This document shows, piece after piece, positions 1-8,433 of a stretch of 64,000 nucleotides of DNA; within the stretch, counting starts at the first letter, position 1, and every line of letters begins with the position of its first letter. The translations under genes and the position numbers were made by a program. Below the pieces are notes generated by a model. It was not told the DNA's origin. It did not search any database and worked only from the letters and a program-made list of their open reading frames with translations. Source of the stretch: CBDBIK01 sp965206145. Its GTDB lineage: Bacteria > Pseudomonadota > Alphaproteobacteria > TMED109. The stretch spans positions 186,001 through 250,000 of the forward strand of contig CBDBIK010000005.1 in the NCBI GenBank assembly GCA_965206145.1, in the 5' to 3' direction.

Positions 1-352
1 GGATATCCCGGAGTACTTCGTTCTCGGCAAAGACACGACGGGCCTCCGACTCCCAACCGCGCAACTTCATGTTTTCCCGGCGCAGGTGCCCATTCTCGCC
101 GTACGCATCAACTAGCCGGGCCCCGTCAGCGATCATGCTCCGTACCGACTGGACGGGATGATCTACTGTCTTCACAACGGCGACCGTCACGTCTAGGAAG
201 GTCGAGCGTATCCCCTCGATATGCTTCGAATCAAAACTCGACAGGAACAGTGCACCGACAAAGGAAATGAAGAGAAATCCAACGCCGATGCGCCGGAAGG
301 TGTTCCGTGCACCGAGACGACCCGCAAGGGGAATCAGTCCATTTTCGCGCAT
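1..352 (-). CDS. mreC: Rod shape-determining protein MreC, N-terminal fragment
   Basis: The gene runs off the left edge, so only the first 117 residues are present. It starts with ATG at 350-352, just upstream of the window edge and 33 bp downstream of mreB on the same strand. The visible part has a short basic N-terminus, one membrane segment at about residues 25-40 (FLFISFVGALFLSSF) and then the start of a charged, probably coiled-coil stretch. This is the usual MreC plan: an inner-membrane anchor with a periplasmic part that links MreB to the wall-elongation machinery. The identification rests on this architecture and on the mreB neighbour. Confidence 0.85.
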   Translation of the reverse strand, partial: MRENGLIPLAGRLGARNTFRRIGVGFLFISFVGALFLSSFDSKHIEGIRSTFLDVTVAVVKTVDHPVQSVRSMIADGARLVDAYGENGHLRRENMKLRGWESEARRVFAENEVLRDI

Positions 353-385
353 GATTACCCGCCTATTTCAAGGGACGCATCACAC

Positions 386-1438
386 TCAAAAACTTGCATC
401 GATCTCGATCAATCGATGAAGCAAGAGCTTGTTTTCGAGAAATTCACCGGTTCCATGAACCACGCACAACATCGGGTCTTCAGGCACGAGAACGGGTAGC
501 CCGGTCGCTTTGCGAAGAACTTCATCCAGGCCCTGAAGCAGTGCCCCGCCTCCCGTCAGCAGGATGCCACGATCGATGATGTCAGCCGCGATTTCAGGCT
601 TCACTTCGGCCAGTGTCTGGCGCACGGCGGCGACAATACCTCCCATCGCCTCCGTGAACGCCTCCACGGTGTGTTTTTGACTGACAACGATCTCGCGCGG
701 AAGGCCCGTGTTGATGTCCATGCCACGCACGTTCCGAGTCGACCCGCTCCCGTCCTCCGGGAGATACGCCATCCCAATTTCGTTCTTCAACACCTCGGCA
801 CTCTGCTCGCCGAGCTGCACGTTGAAGTTGTCGCGGACATAGGCCGCCAGGTCCTCGTCCATCTGGTTGCCGCCGATGCGGACCGAGCGCGTCGCCACCA
901 AACCGCCCAGCGCGATGATGCCCACCTCGGTTGTGCCGCCGCCCACGTCGACAATCATCGATGCTTGAGCACCAAGAACTGGAAGCCCGCCACCGACGGC
1001 GGCTGCCATCGGTTCCTCGATGAGATAGGTCTCGCGCGCGCCTGTCGATTCAGCCGATTCCCGGATGGCGCGCCGCTCGACCTGAGTGGCACCCGAAGGA
1101 ATGCAGATCGCGATCCGAGGAGCGGGAAAGCTCCGGATGGTCTGTACCTTGCGGATGAAATGAGTCATCATTTCGCCGGCCATCTCGAAATCGGCAATCA
1201 CGCCTTCCCTGAGTGGGCGAATGGTTTCTATGTTTCCCGGCGTCTTGCCAAGCATCACTTTGGCCTCGTTGCCAACCGCGAGGACATGGAACCTGCCGCC
1301 CCGCCTCGATACGGAAATGATCGATGCCTCGTTGAGGACAATGCCTTGGCCTCGGACATAGATCAGAGTGTTGGCGGTGCCGAGATCAATTCCGACATCG
1401 GCAGAAAAGGGCTTCAGCAGACCGGAAAATGATGCCAT
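386..1438 (-). CDS. mreB: Rod shape-determining protein MreB (actin homologue)
   Basis: MreB is an actin-like ATPase that forms membrane-associated filaments and directs lateral wall synthesis. The 350-aa length is typical. The phosphate-1 loop is seen at residues 16-24 (GIDLGTANT) and the phosphate-2 loop at 164-170 (DVGGGTT). The C-terminal region carries the expected adenosine loop LLTGGGALL. It starts with ATG and is followed on the same strand by mreC, so the two form the start of an mre operon. leuA lies 39 bp upstream on the same strand and may be transcribed into it. Confidence 0.97.
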   Translation of the reverse strand: MASFSGLLKPFSADVGIDLGTANTLIYVRGQGIVLNEASIISVSRRGGRFHVLAVGNEAKVMLGKTPGNIETIRPLREGVIADFEMAGEMMTHFIRKVQTIRSFPAPRIAICIPSGATQVERRAIRESAESTGARETYLIEEPMAAAVGGGLPVLGAQASMIVDVGGGTTEVGIIALGGLVATRSVRIGGNQMDEDLAAYVRDNFNVQLGEQSAEVLKNEIGMAYLPEDGSGSTRNVRGMDINTGLPREIVVSQKHTVEAFTEAMGGIVAAVRQTLAEVKPEIAADIIDRGILLTGGGALLQGLDEVLRKATGLPVLVPEDPMLCVVHGTGEFLENKLLLHRLIEIDASF

Positions 1439-1477
1439 GTGGGTGCTGTTTTCTGACTCAGGCTCGGCGGCGCATCA

Positions 1478-3028
1478 TCAAGCACGCGCCGCCATCGCCG
1501 GAGGGACACCCCGCTGGCGTTTGCGGAAAAGGCGATTGAGCGCGGCGACATAGGCCTCCGCAGCGGCCACCATCGTGTCCGTGTTGGCCGCGGTCCCGGT
1601 AACCGAACGCCCCCCTTCCTCAAGACGCACCGTTACGTCCGCCTGGGCGTCGGTGCCACCGGTGACGGCGTTCACCGCAAAGAGTTTCAGTTCGTAGTTT
1701 CCAGGAACCAGAGAAGAAATAGCCCTGAAGATGGCATCGACAGGCCCGCTCCCCGACATTTCAACCTCGTGATCGATACCGTCCAACGCGAGATTGACGG
1801 TGACGCGGGCATCCTTGCCGGTGCCACAGAGAAGCTGGAGATCGTGCAGGACGACCCTCTGATCGTCCCGGCTTCCCACCTCAACGAGCGCGATTAGGTC
1901 CTCGTCGAATATTTCCTTCTTCTTGTCAGCGAGATCCTTGAAACGAACAAAGGCGTCGTTCAACTGGTTTTCACCGAGTTCAAGGCCAAGCTCCTCGAGC
2001 TTGGAACGGAAGGCATGGCGGCCGGAATGCTTGCCGAGAACGAGATTTGAACGCAACAGCCCCACCGATTCCGGAGTCATGATTTCGTAAGTCCCGGCGT
2101 GCTTGAGCATGCCATCCTGGTGAATGCCGGATTCGTGTGCAAACGCGTTCACACCCACGATCGCCTTGTTGGGCTGGACGGTGAAGCCAGTTACCTGTGA
2201 AAGCAGACGGGAGGCCCGCGTGATCATTTCGGTGGTAACGCCGCTGGTGTACGGCATCCAATCATGGCGTGTACGGAGTGCCATCACGATCTCTTCCATC
2301 GCTGCGTTGCCTGCACGCTCACCAATGCCGTTAATCGTGCACTCCACCTGCCGCGCACCGGCACGGACGGCAGCGAGAGAATTTGCGACCGCATGCCCGA
2401 GATCATTGTGGCAGTGGACTGAAAGTACGGCCTTATCGATGTTAGGAACGCGGTTGCGGAGCATCGTGATGAGCCCGGCAAACTCATCAGGCATCATGTA
2501 CCCCACAGTGTCGGCAACATTAATTGTGCCAGCACCCGCATCAATAGCGCTCTCGACACAACGACAAAGAAAGTCTTCATCAGTCCTGGAGCCATCCTCG
2601 GGGCTCCACTCGACGTCATCGGCGAAATTCCGGGCGTAGCTCACACTGTCCACGACCAATGCATGGACTTCCTTAGGCTCCATCTGGAGCTTGTGCTTCA
2701 TGTGCAGGGCACTGGTGGAGATAAACGTATGAATGCGCTTGCGTTCGGCAGGCTTGAGGGCCTCGGCAGCGCGCTCAATATCCTTCCTACCCGCACGGGC
2801 AAGTCCGCAGATGATCGGCCCACGAATTGCCTTCGCCACGGCCCGAACCGCCTCGAAATCGCCATTGGAAGCAATCGGAAAACCCGCTTCAATTACGTCG
2901 ACACCAAGTTGTTGAAGAACCTCGGCCACTCGAAGTTTTTCTTCGAGATTCATCGAGCACCCAGGAGATTGTTCACCGTCCCTCAGGGTGGTGTCGAAAA
3001 TCAACACTTGTTGCTTGGAGGTGGCCAT
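1478..3028 (-). CDS. leuA: 2-isopropylmalate synthase
   Basis: LeuA condenses acetyl-CoA with 2-oxoisovalerate, the first committed step of leucine synthesis. The HMGL-like TIM barrel begins at once (FDTTLRDGEQ at residues 11-20, with Arg16 and Asp17 catalytic or metal binding), and the HCHND metal motif is at 205-209. The C-terminal third is the LeuA dimer domain that carries leucine feedback inhibition. The reading frame stays open 72 nt upstream to 3100, but the ATG at 3026-3028 gives the usual start just before the barrel (516 aa). An alternative ATG lies 15 nt upstream. No leucine leader peptide or attenuator was recognised upstream. Confidence 0.96.
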   Translation of the reverse strand: MATSKQQVLIFDTTLRDGEQSPGCSMNLEEKLRVAEVLQQLGVDVIEAGFPIASNGDFEAVRAVAKAIRGPIICGLARAGRKDIERAAEALKPAERKRIHTFISTSALHMKHKLQMEPKEVHALVVDSVSYARNFADDVEWSPEDGSRTDEDFLCRCVESAIDAGAGTINVADTVGYMMPDEFAGLITMLRNRVPNIDKAVLSVHCHNDLGHAVANSLAAVRAGARQVECTINGIGERAGNAAMEEIVMALRTRHDWMPYTSGVTTEMITRASRLLSQVTGFTVQPNKAIVGVNAFAHESGIHQDGMLKHAGTYEIMTPESVGLLRSNLVLGKHSGRHAFRSKLEELGLELGENQLNDAFVRFKDLADKKKEIFDEDLIALVEVGSRDDQRVVLHDLQLLCGTGKDARVTVNLALDGIDHEVEMSGSGPVDAIFRAISSLVPGNYELKLFAVNAVTGGTDAQADVTVRLEEGGRSVTGTAANTDTMVAAAEAYVAALNRLFRKRQRGVPPAMAARA

Positions 3029-3394
3029 TTCTTGTTCTCTCATCCCACTTTTGTGCAGGAGATGGATCTGCGGCCCACGACGCAAACACGACACACCCAC
3101 AGGCTCCCAAACCCATAGCTCGGGAACGTGTCAAATGCCTCCGCTACGCCGCGAACGCCTTAGCATTCAAGGTTTTACCTATGCAAATCAGTAAACGCAA
3201 CCAGTGCTGAACAAAATCTTCCCGTATCGGGAGCTTGGTCATGGTTGTCACATCATGGAAAAATCCTACATCTGTCCAGTTTTCCAGAAACAAGGAGCGA
3301 TGCATCAGCGAGGTGTCTTGTCCGGCCTCGGTCGCAAGCCTACCTTGCGTTGGTTCTTGTCAGACATCAGACGCAAGCCTCGGGGCGGAATAAC
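3029..3394. other. Intergenic region between divergent leuA and hydrolase genes
   Basis: This 366-bp stretch separates leuA (minus) from the glyoxalase II-like gene (plus). A TTGACA hexamer reads toward leuA (3129-3134 on the minus strand), but no acceptable -10 sits 16-18 bp from it. Short open frames here have no recognisable protein character and no convincing ribosome-binding site. No leucine-codon run, T-box or attenuator hairpin was seen. It presumably holds the promoters of both genes. Confidence 0.5.
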
Positions 3395-4183
3395 ATGCCG
3401 GTTGCACAAATCTATACCGCCAATGATTACCGCAATTTCAACTACTTGATAGCTTGTTCCGAAACGGGCGAAGCTCTCGCCGTTGACCCTCTCGCCCATG
3501 ATCTATGCCTTGCCGAGGCAAACCGGAGAGATTGGACAATCACGAAGGTGGTCAACACCCACGAACACCTCGACCACACAGGCGGAAACGCCCCCCTGAT
3601 CGAGCAGACCGGAGCGAAGCTCTACGCTCATCACGGTGCGGGTGTGGCGATCGAAGGCATCGACGTGGGCCTTTCCGCAGGCGATTCCATTCGCATCGGC
3701 AACACGATTGAGCTTGAAGCACTTGATACACCCGGCCATACGATGAGCCACGTGTGCTTGCTCTCACACGGAGACACACCGGCATTGTTCTCCGGCGACA
3801 CTCTATTCAACGCAGGTGCCGGCAATTGCCACAACGGGGGGCATCCGCGAGAGCTTTACCGAACTTTCGAAAGCATCATTGGCACTCTTTCGAATGATGT
3901 CCTGCTTTACCCTGGTCACGACTACATCGAAACCAACCTCCAGTTCACGCTCGCTCGAGAACCGGGAAACACCCGGGCCAAGGAGTTCCTTGACAAAATG
4001 GCGGGACATGACCCACACAAGGCAAACCCCATCCCCCTGGGGCTCGAGCGCGAGGTGAACGTTTTCTTGCGCCTCTCAAGCCCGGAGGTGATCAAACACC
4101 TCCAAGACAAGGCCGGACTCGGCGAGAATCCGATTTCGGAAGACGTCTTCCTTGCACTCCGGGAGCTCAGGAATAGTTGGTAA
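3395..4183 (+). CDS. Glyoxalase II-like metallo-beta-lactamase-fold hydrolase
   Basis: This is a metallo-beta-lactamase-fold hydrolase, most like hydroxyacylglutathione hydrolase, which cleaves S-lactoylglutathione to lactate and glutathione. The dinuclear metal motif THEHLDH is at residues 55-61, followed by PGHTMSH, FSGDTLF and a C-terminal PGHDY, each supplying further metal ligands. The 262-aa length fits GloB, and the C-terminal half has the helical extension typical of that family. The frame is open 150 nt upstream, but the ATG at 3395 is preceded by GGCGGA and starts right before the fold. It is convergent with ilvC. True glyoxalase II activity is inferred; other thioester substrates are possible. 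Confidence 0.8.
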   Translation: MPVAQIYTANDYRNFNYLIACSETGEALAVDPLAHDLCLAEANRRDWTITKVVNTHEHLDHTGGNAPLIEQTGAKLYAHHGAGVAIEGIDVGLSAGDSIRIGNTIELEALDTPGHTMSHVCLLSHGDTPALFSGDTLFNAGAGNCHNGGHPRELYRTFESIIGTLSNDVLLYPGHDYIETNLQFTLAREPGNTRAKEFLDKMAGHDPHKANPIPLGLEREVNVFLRLSSPEVIKHLQDKAGLGENPISEDVFLALRELRNSW

Positions 4184-4195
4184 CGGCCGGCCGTT
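4182..4195. repeat. 14-bp perfect palindrome after the hydrolase stop codon
   Basis: AACGGCCGGCCGTT overlaps the hydrolase stop codon and is its own reverse complement. It has no loop and only a short mixed tract after it, so it is a poor terminator. It could still form a small hairpin at the junction of two convergent genes. Confidence 0.35.
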
Positions 4196-4343
4196 TCTCG
4201 CTTCACGGCAAACCGGTTCTCCACTACATGGGAACCCCATGGAAACCTCGACGTTTTCTCGAACTTTACCGTTCTGCCCAAGATCGCATTGGCAAAGATC
4301 TGGAACGTGGTCCTCTACTGACTCAGGAAGCTCCTTCGCGTGC

Positions 4344-5363
4344 TCAATTCTTTTCCTGGTCAACTAGTCGGTTTTCAGAAAGCCAGGGCATCATTGAGCG
4401 AAGCTTCCCTCCCACCTCCTCGAGCTGATGTTCGGCGGTGCGACGGCGCATGCTCTTGAAGTTCGGCTGGCCCACCGAGCACTCGGCCATCCAGTCCCGA
4501 GCGAATCTTCCTTGTTGGATGTCCTCCAGCACTTTCTTCATAGCCTGGCGTGCTTCCTTACCGATGATGCGCGATCCGCTCACGTAATCGCCGTACTCGG
4601 CCGTGTTGGAGATTGAATAGCGCATGTTGGCGATGCCGCCTTCGTAGATCAGATCGACAATTAGCTTGACCTCGTGGAGGCACTCGAAATACGCCATCTC
4701 CGGTGCATAACCTGCCTCGACCAGCGTCTCGAAGCCCGCGGTGATGAGTTCGGTGAGCCCTCCGCAGAGCACGGCCTGCTCGCCGAACAGATCGGTCTCG
4801 CACTCCTCCTTGAACGTGGTCTCGATGATTCCAGCCCGGCCGCCACCGATTCCACAGCCATAACTGAGGCCGATCTCAAGGGCATTCCCGCTGGCGTCCT
4901 GGTGCACTGCGACCAGCGACGGAACCCCGCCACCGCGTTCGTATTCGGAGCGAACCGTGTGTCCCGGACCCTTGGGAGCGAGCATGAAGATATCCAGGTC
5001 AAGACGCGGCTCAATCAGCCCGAAATGAATGTTGAGGCCGTGCGCAAACCCGAGTGCAGCTCCTTCCTTCATGTGATCCTGAAGAGAATCGTTCCAAATC
5101 CCTGCTTGCAACTCGTCCGGGGTCGCCATCATCATGACATCCGCATTCGCCGCTGCATCGGCGACAGACAGCACCTCGAATCCCGCTTTTTTCGCTTTCG
5201 GTGTGCTTGCTGATCCCTCACGTAGGGCCACCTTCACGTCTTTTACGCCACTGTCTCGCAGGTTGGCAGCGTGGGCATGTCCTTGGCTTCCGTAGCCAAT
5301 GATGACGACACTCTTGCTCTTGATCAGGTTCGGGTCGGCATCCTGGTCGTAATACACGCGCAT
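4344..5363 (-). CDS. ilvC: Ketol-acid reductoisomerase (class I)
   Basis: IlvC isomerises and reduces acetolactate or acetohydroxybutyrate with NADPH in valine, leucine and isoleucine synthesis. At 339 aa it is the short class I form. The Rossmann loop GYGSQG lies at residues 23-28, and the acidic Mg-binding patch DLFGEQAVLCGGL and C-terminal helical knot are present. The start is ATG at 5361-5363, preceded by a strong AAGGAG; the open frame upstream to 5513 has no protein character. ilvN lies 100 bp upstream on the same strand, so the two are probably co-transcribed. Confidence 0.97.
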   Translation of the reverse strand: MRVYYDQDADPNLIKSKSVVIIGYGSQGHAHAANLRDSGVKDVKVALREGSASTPKAKKAGFEVLSVADAAANADVMMMATPDELQAGIWNDSLQDHMKEGAALGFAHGLNIHFGLIEPRLDLDIFMLAPKGPGHTVRSEYERGGGVPSLVAVHQDASGNALEIGLSYGCGIGGGRAGIIETTFKEECETDLFGEQAVLCGGLTELITAGFETLVEAGYAPEMAYFECLHEVKLIVDLIYEGGIANMRYSISNTAEYGDYVSGSRIIGKEARQAMKKVLEDIQQGRFARDWMAECSVGQPNFKSMRRRTAEHQLEEVGGKLRSMMPWLSENRLVDQEKN

Positions 5364-5463
5364 GAATCTCTCCTTGGAAGGCGGTTCGCAAAATGGAAAG
5401 CCCCAGCAACGGCGATGGGGCGTGTGGATTGTAGCAGGAGCGCGGTGTTTCGAGGAGTGAGAC

Positions 5464-5967
5464 TCAGACGGGGCGAGAGCCGCGGGAAAGTGCCGCAGCA
5501 CCGGTACGGGCAACTTCCACGAGGCCCAACGGCCGCATCAGGTCGATGAAGGCATCGAGCTTCCCTGAGGTCCCGGTGAGCTCGAAAATGAAAGACTGTC
5601 CGGTGCTGTCGACCACGCGGGCCCGGAAGATGTCAGCGATACGCAGTGCCTCCACCCTCTTCTCACCGCGCGAGCGCACCTTGATGAGAAGGAGATCGCG
5701 CGCGACGTAAGCACCTTCGATCGTTAGATCGATCACCTTGTGAACTGGCACGATACGACCGATTTGACTCTTGATCTGCTCAATGGTCATCGGCGTGCCA
5801 GTGGTGGCCAGCGTGATCCGAGAACGATTCTGTTCGTTGTCCACTTCGGCAACGGTCAGGCTGTCAATGTTGTAGCCGCGAGCTGAAAAGAGCCCGACAA
5901 CCCGTGCCAAGACTCCGAACTCGTTATCAACGATGACCGAGAGCACGTGCGTGCGTGCGTCGTCCAC
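5464..5967 (-). CDS. ilvN: Acetolactate synthase small (regulatory) subunit
   Basis: This is the regulatory subunit of acetohydroxyacid synthase; it activates the catalytic subunit and confers valine inhibition. The N-terminal ACT domain is clear (HVLSVIVDNEFGVLARVVGLFSARGYNID), followed by the C-terminal ALS_ss domain, giving 167 aa. Start choice: a GGAG at 5974-5977 lies six bases before a GTG at 5965-5967. An ATG directly abutting that GGAG (5971-5973) and a TTG further upstream (6013-6015, 183 aa) are less likely. The catalytic subunit ilvB/ilvI, normally just upstream, is not in this window. Confidence 0.93.
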   Translation of the reverse strand: MDDARTHVLSVIVDNEFGVLARVVGLFSARGYNIDSLTVAEVDNEQNRSRITLATTGTPMTIEQIKSQIGRIVPVHKVIDLTIEGAYVARDLLLIKVRSRGEKRVEALRIADIFRARVVDSTGQSFIFELTGTSGKLDAFIDLMRPLGLVEVARTGAAALSRGSRPV

Positions 5968-6059
5968 TAACATCTCCGTTGAATGGATGGCGTGATGTGT
6001 CGACACCTTGCCCAAGACAACCTAATCAATGCGGTCGCCCTATGAAAGGATGGACGAGA

Positions 6060-6302
6060 CTACGTGCCAAGCATCTCCCATAACGACCACCCTTGCGCAG
6101 CAGCCAAGTAGACGATCCCCGTCACCAGGACAGCAACCACCGTCGCCCCAAAGGCTTTACGGAATACCCTCGGGCGCGCCGGGGCACTCGCCGCATGCCC
6201 GGGCAAAACATGCTTCTCGGCACTGACACCGAGCGGAAGCAACATGAAAAAGATGAGCCACCAAACGACCGTGAAGACAACCACCGTGCCAAGCAGGGAC
6301 AT
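6060..6302 (-). CDS. DUF1467 family small membrane protein
   Basis: This 80-aa protein has two hydrophobic segments (about residues 5-25 and 52-70) joined by a loop with the Gly/Pro-rich APARP region and a conserved basic stretch. It matches the alphaproteobacterial DUF1467 family, whose function is unknown. Its ATG overlaps the mce stop codon by one base (TGATG), so it is translationally coupled to methylmalonyl-CoA epimerase. This mce-DUF1467 pairing is the usual context for the family. Confidence 0.82.
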   Translation of the reverse strand: MSLLGTVVVFTVVWWLIFFMLLPLGVSAEKHVLPGHAASAPARPRVFRKAFGATVVAVLVTGIVYLAAAQGWSLWEMLGT

Positions 6303-6715
6303 CAGGACTGCTCCAATTCGATCAAGGCACCATCGAAATCCTTGGGATGCAGAAAAACAACAGGCTTCCCGTGGGCACCAATCCTGGGTTCACCATCACC
6401 CAAGACGCGGGCCCCTCCCTCTACAAGACGCGCAGCAGCAGCCTTGATGTCCTCGACCTCAAAGCAGAGATGGTGGATCCCGCCCTCGGGACGACGCGTA
6501 AGAAAGGATGCCACCGGGGATGCATCTCCGAGTGGATGCAGGAGTTCGATGGCGGTGTTAGAAAACTTCACGAACACTGTCGTGACACCGTGTTCGGGCA
6601 TGGATATCGGCTTGGAGACTTTCGCCCCGAACAGGTCTCGGTACTTCTTCGCGGCCACGGCAAGATCGGGAACCACGATTGCGACGTGATTCAAACGTTG
6701 CAGCACCTCATTCAT
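6302..6715 (-). CDS. mce: Methylmalonyl-CoA epimerase
   Basis: The enzyme interconverts the R and S forms of methylmalonyl-CoA on the route from propionyl-CoA to succinyl-CoA. The 137 aa comprise two vicinal-oxygen-chelate (glyoxalase-like) modules. The metal and active-site positions are visible as LNHVAIVVPD near the N-terminus, HHLCFEVEDI in the middle and a C-terminal ALIELEQ. It overlaps the rnj stop codon by ATGA and so belongs to the nuo downstream operon. Its pathway partners pccB and pccA are about 25 kb away in this window; no mutase gene is seen. Confidence 0.92.
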   Translation of the reverse strand: MNEVLQRLNHVAIVVPDLAVAAKKYRDLFGAKVSKPISMPEHGVTTVFVKFSNTAIELLHPLGDASPVASFLTRRPEGGIHHLCFEVEDIKAAAARLVEGGARVLGDGEPRIGAHGKPVVFLHPKDFDGALIELEQS

Positions 6716-8388
6716 CTTCCCGCACCTTCCAATCGTACAATATCGACGGAAACCGTCGGTCGCTTGCCGAGCACACCCTGCGCGGACCGTCGAAGCGCCC
6801 TTGCGAGAAGCGGAACCACCTCGTCATCGTCTTTGCGGATCGCGGGTGTCAGCCCTTCCCAGACCTCCAGCGCCTCCTCGGAAAAAGCATGAGCGCAAGC
6901 CCCGTCAGGATCGTCGAGGCCGTGCAGAATAGCCCTGGGAGCGACACGCAATCCGCCTCGTTTATCAACCACGAGAGTGAGCGAGAGCGCGCCGTTGAAC
7001 AGCATGAGCTGACGGTCGAGAAGGTGATCCGCATCGCGCGGGAAAAGGCCGCGTCCGTCCACAACAAGCCGACCGGAAGGAACGTCTCCCACCTGCCTGG
7101 CAGGCCCGGGAACAAGACGAATGATCTGGCCGTTCCGAGGTTCGAGAACTTCGGGTACCTGGAGCGAACGTGCAAGATCTGCGTGTGCTCGTATGTGCAG
7201 AGCTTCCCCATGGACCGGGAGCGCGATTTGAGGCCTGATCCAGTCGTACATACGGGCGAGTTCGTCACGAGCCGGGTGTCCTGAGACATGAATCGCTCCC
7301 TCGTCCGGTGTTATCACCTCGCAACCGAGTTCGGTAAGACCGTTCCAAATGCGTCGTACGGCCCGTTCGTTTCCGGGAATAACGCGAGAGGAGAAAATCA
7401 CGCGATCCCCGTCGTACAACTGCACGGAACGGTGGCGACCGGAAACGATGCGCGAAAGAGCTGCTCTCGGCTCCCCCTGCGAACCCGTACAGATGAGAAG
7501 GAGTTTGCCGCGAGGATGCGAGGAGATCTCCCTCTCGCCCACGAACGCGGGAACATCGGCGAGATAGCCACTTGCGCGCGCTGCCTCCGTCATCCGCCAC
7601 AGCGAACGCCCTACAAGCCCCACTTTCCGACCAGCGGCCTCGGCGACGTGGGCGATGGTGCGCAAACGTGCAACGTTCGATGCGAAGGTCGCCACCGCGA
7701 TCAATCCCTTGCAGTTCTCGACAAACGGTGAGAGAGCCTCCCCAATTCCCCCCTCCGAACCCGATTCGCCATCGACGAGCGCATTCGTTGAATCACAGGT
7801 GAGCGTGAGGATGCCTCGTGCGCCCAGGGCACGAAGACGTGATTCGTCCGTCGCCTGACCAACAACCGGGCTGGGATCGAGCTTCCAGTCGCCAGTGTGC
7901 AGAACAGTTCCCCTAGAGGTCGTAAGTGCGACCGCGTTTGCTTCGGGGATCGAATGGGTAATGTTCACGTACTCGACATCGAAGGGACCCAACGAGTGCA
8001 CCTCACCCGGTTCCACCTCATCGATCGGCACAACTCCTGCAAGACCTGCTTCTTTGAGTTTCTCCCGCAGCAGGAACGCCGCGAAAGGCGTTGCGAGCAC
8101 GCGACAGCGAAGCCAGGGCCAGAGGTGATGAACCGCACCGTGATGGTCTTCATGGGCGTGGGTCAGAACAATTCCCTCGAGCAGGTCGCGAGAGCCTTCA
8201 ATCGCCATGATGTCGGGCATCACCACGTCGATCTGGGGCATCTCCTCATCCTGGAACGACACACCACAATCAATCATTAGCCATCTTCCGTCGTGGCCGT
8301 AGAGGTTGAGGTTCATGCCGATCTCGCCCGAGCCTCCAAGAGGCACGAACAGGAGCTCGTCGGGGCCGGGAACGGGAAGACGCTTCAT
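6712..8388 (-). CDS. rnj: Ribonuclease J
   Basis: RNase J is a metallo-beta-lactamase/beta-CASP nuclease with 5'-to-3' exonuclease and endonuclease activity, acting on mRNA and rRNA. The metal motif THAHEDH is at residues 76-82, and later beta-CASP motifs and the HVSGHPARDEL element are present. The 558-aa length fits the alphaproteobacterial form. It starts with ATG six bases after the coaX stop and overlaps mce by four bases. The placement after birA-coaX is typical of alphaproteobacteria. Confidence 0.95.
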   Translation of the reverse strand: MKRLPVPGPDELLFVPLGGSGEIGMNLNLYGHDGRWLMIDCGVSFQDEEMPQIDVVMPDIMAIEGSRDLLEGIVLTHAHEDHHGAVHHLWPWLRCRVLATPFAAFLLREKLKEAGLAGVVPIDEVEPGEVHSLGPFDVEYVNITHSIPEANAVALTTSRGTVLHTGDWKLDPSPVVGQATDESRLRALGARGILTLTCDSTNALVDGESGSEGGIGEALSPFVENCKGLIAVATFASNVARLRTIAHVAEAAGRKVGLVGRSLWRMTEAARASGYLADVPAFVGEREISSHPRGKLLLICTGSQGEPRAALSRIVSGRHRSVQLYDGDRVIFSSRVIPGNERAVRRIWNGLTELGCEVITPDEGAIHVSGHPARDELARMYDWIRPQIALPVHGEALHIRAHADLARSLQVPEVLEPRNGQIIRLVPGPARQVGDVPSGRLVVDGRGLFPRDADHLLDRQLMLFNGALSLTLVVDKRGGLRVAPRAILHGLDDPDGACAHAFSEEALEVWEGLTPAIRKDDDEVVPLLARALRRSAQGVLGKRPTVSVDIVRLEGAGR

Positions 8389-8393
8389 ACTTT

Positions 8394-8433
8394 CTTATCC
8401 CGGCTTATCCCGGTTGTGCTTATCCCGGTTGTG
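8394..8433. repeat. 15-bp tandem repeat at the 3' end of coaX
   Basis: CTTATCCCGGTTGTG occurs at 8404-8418 and again at 8419-8433, with a 10-bp partial copy at 8394-8403. Because the unit is 15 bp, copy changes keep the coaX frame and simply lengthen or shorten its tail by five residues. Confidence 0.9.

Noticed and set aside
3305..3365. Short minus-strand frame ending KVGLRPRPDKTPR
   Set aside because: Too short, no ribosome-binding site and antisense to the hydrolase leader; chance frame.
3029..3394. Leucine leader peptide or attenuator upstream of leuA
   Set aside because: No small frame with clustered leucine codons and no terminator hairpin was found.
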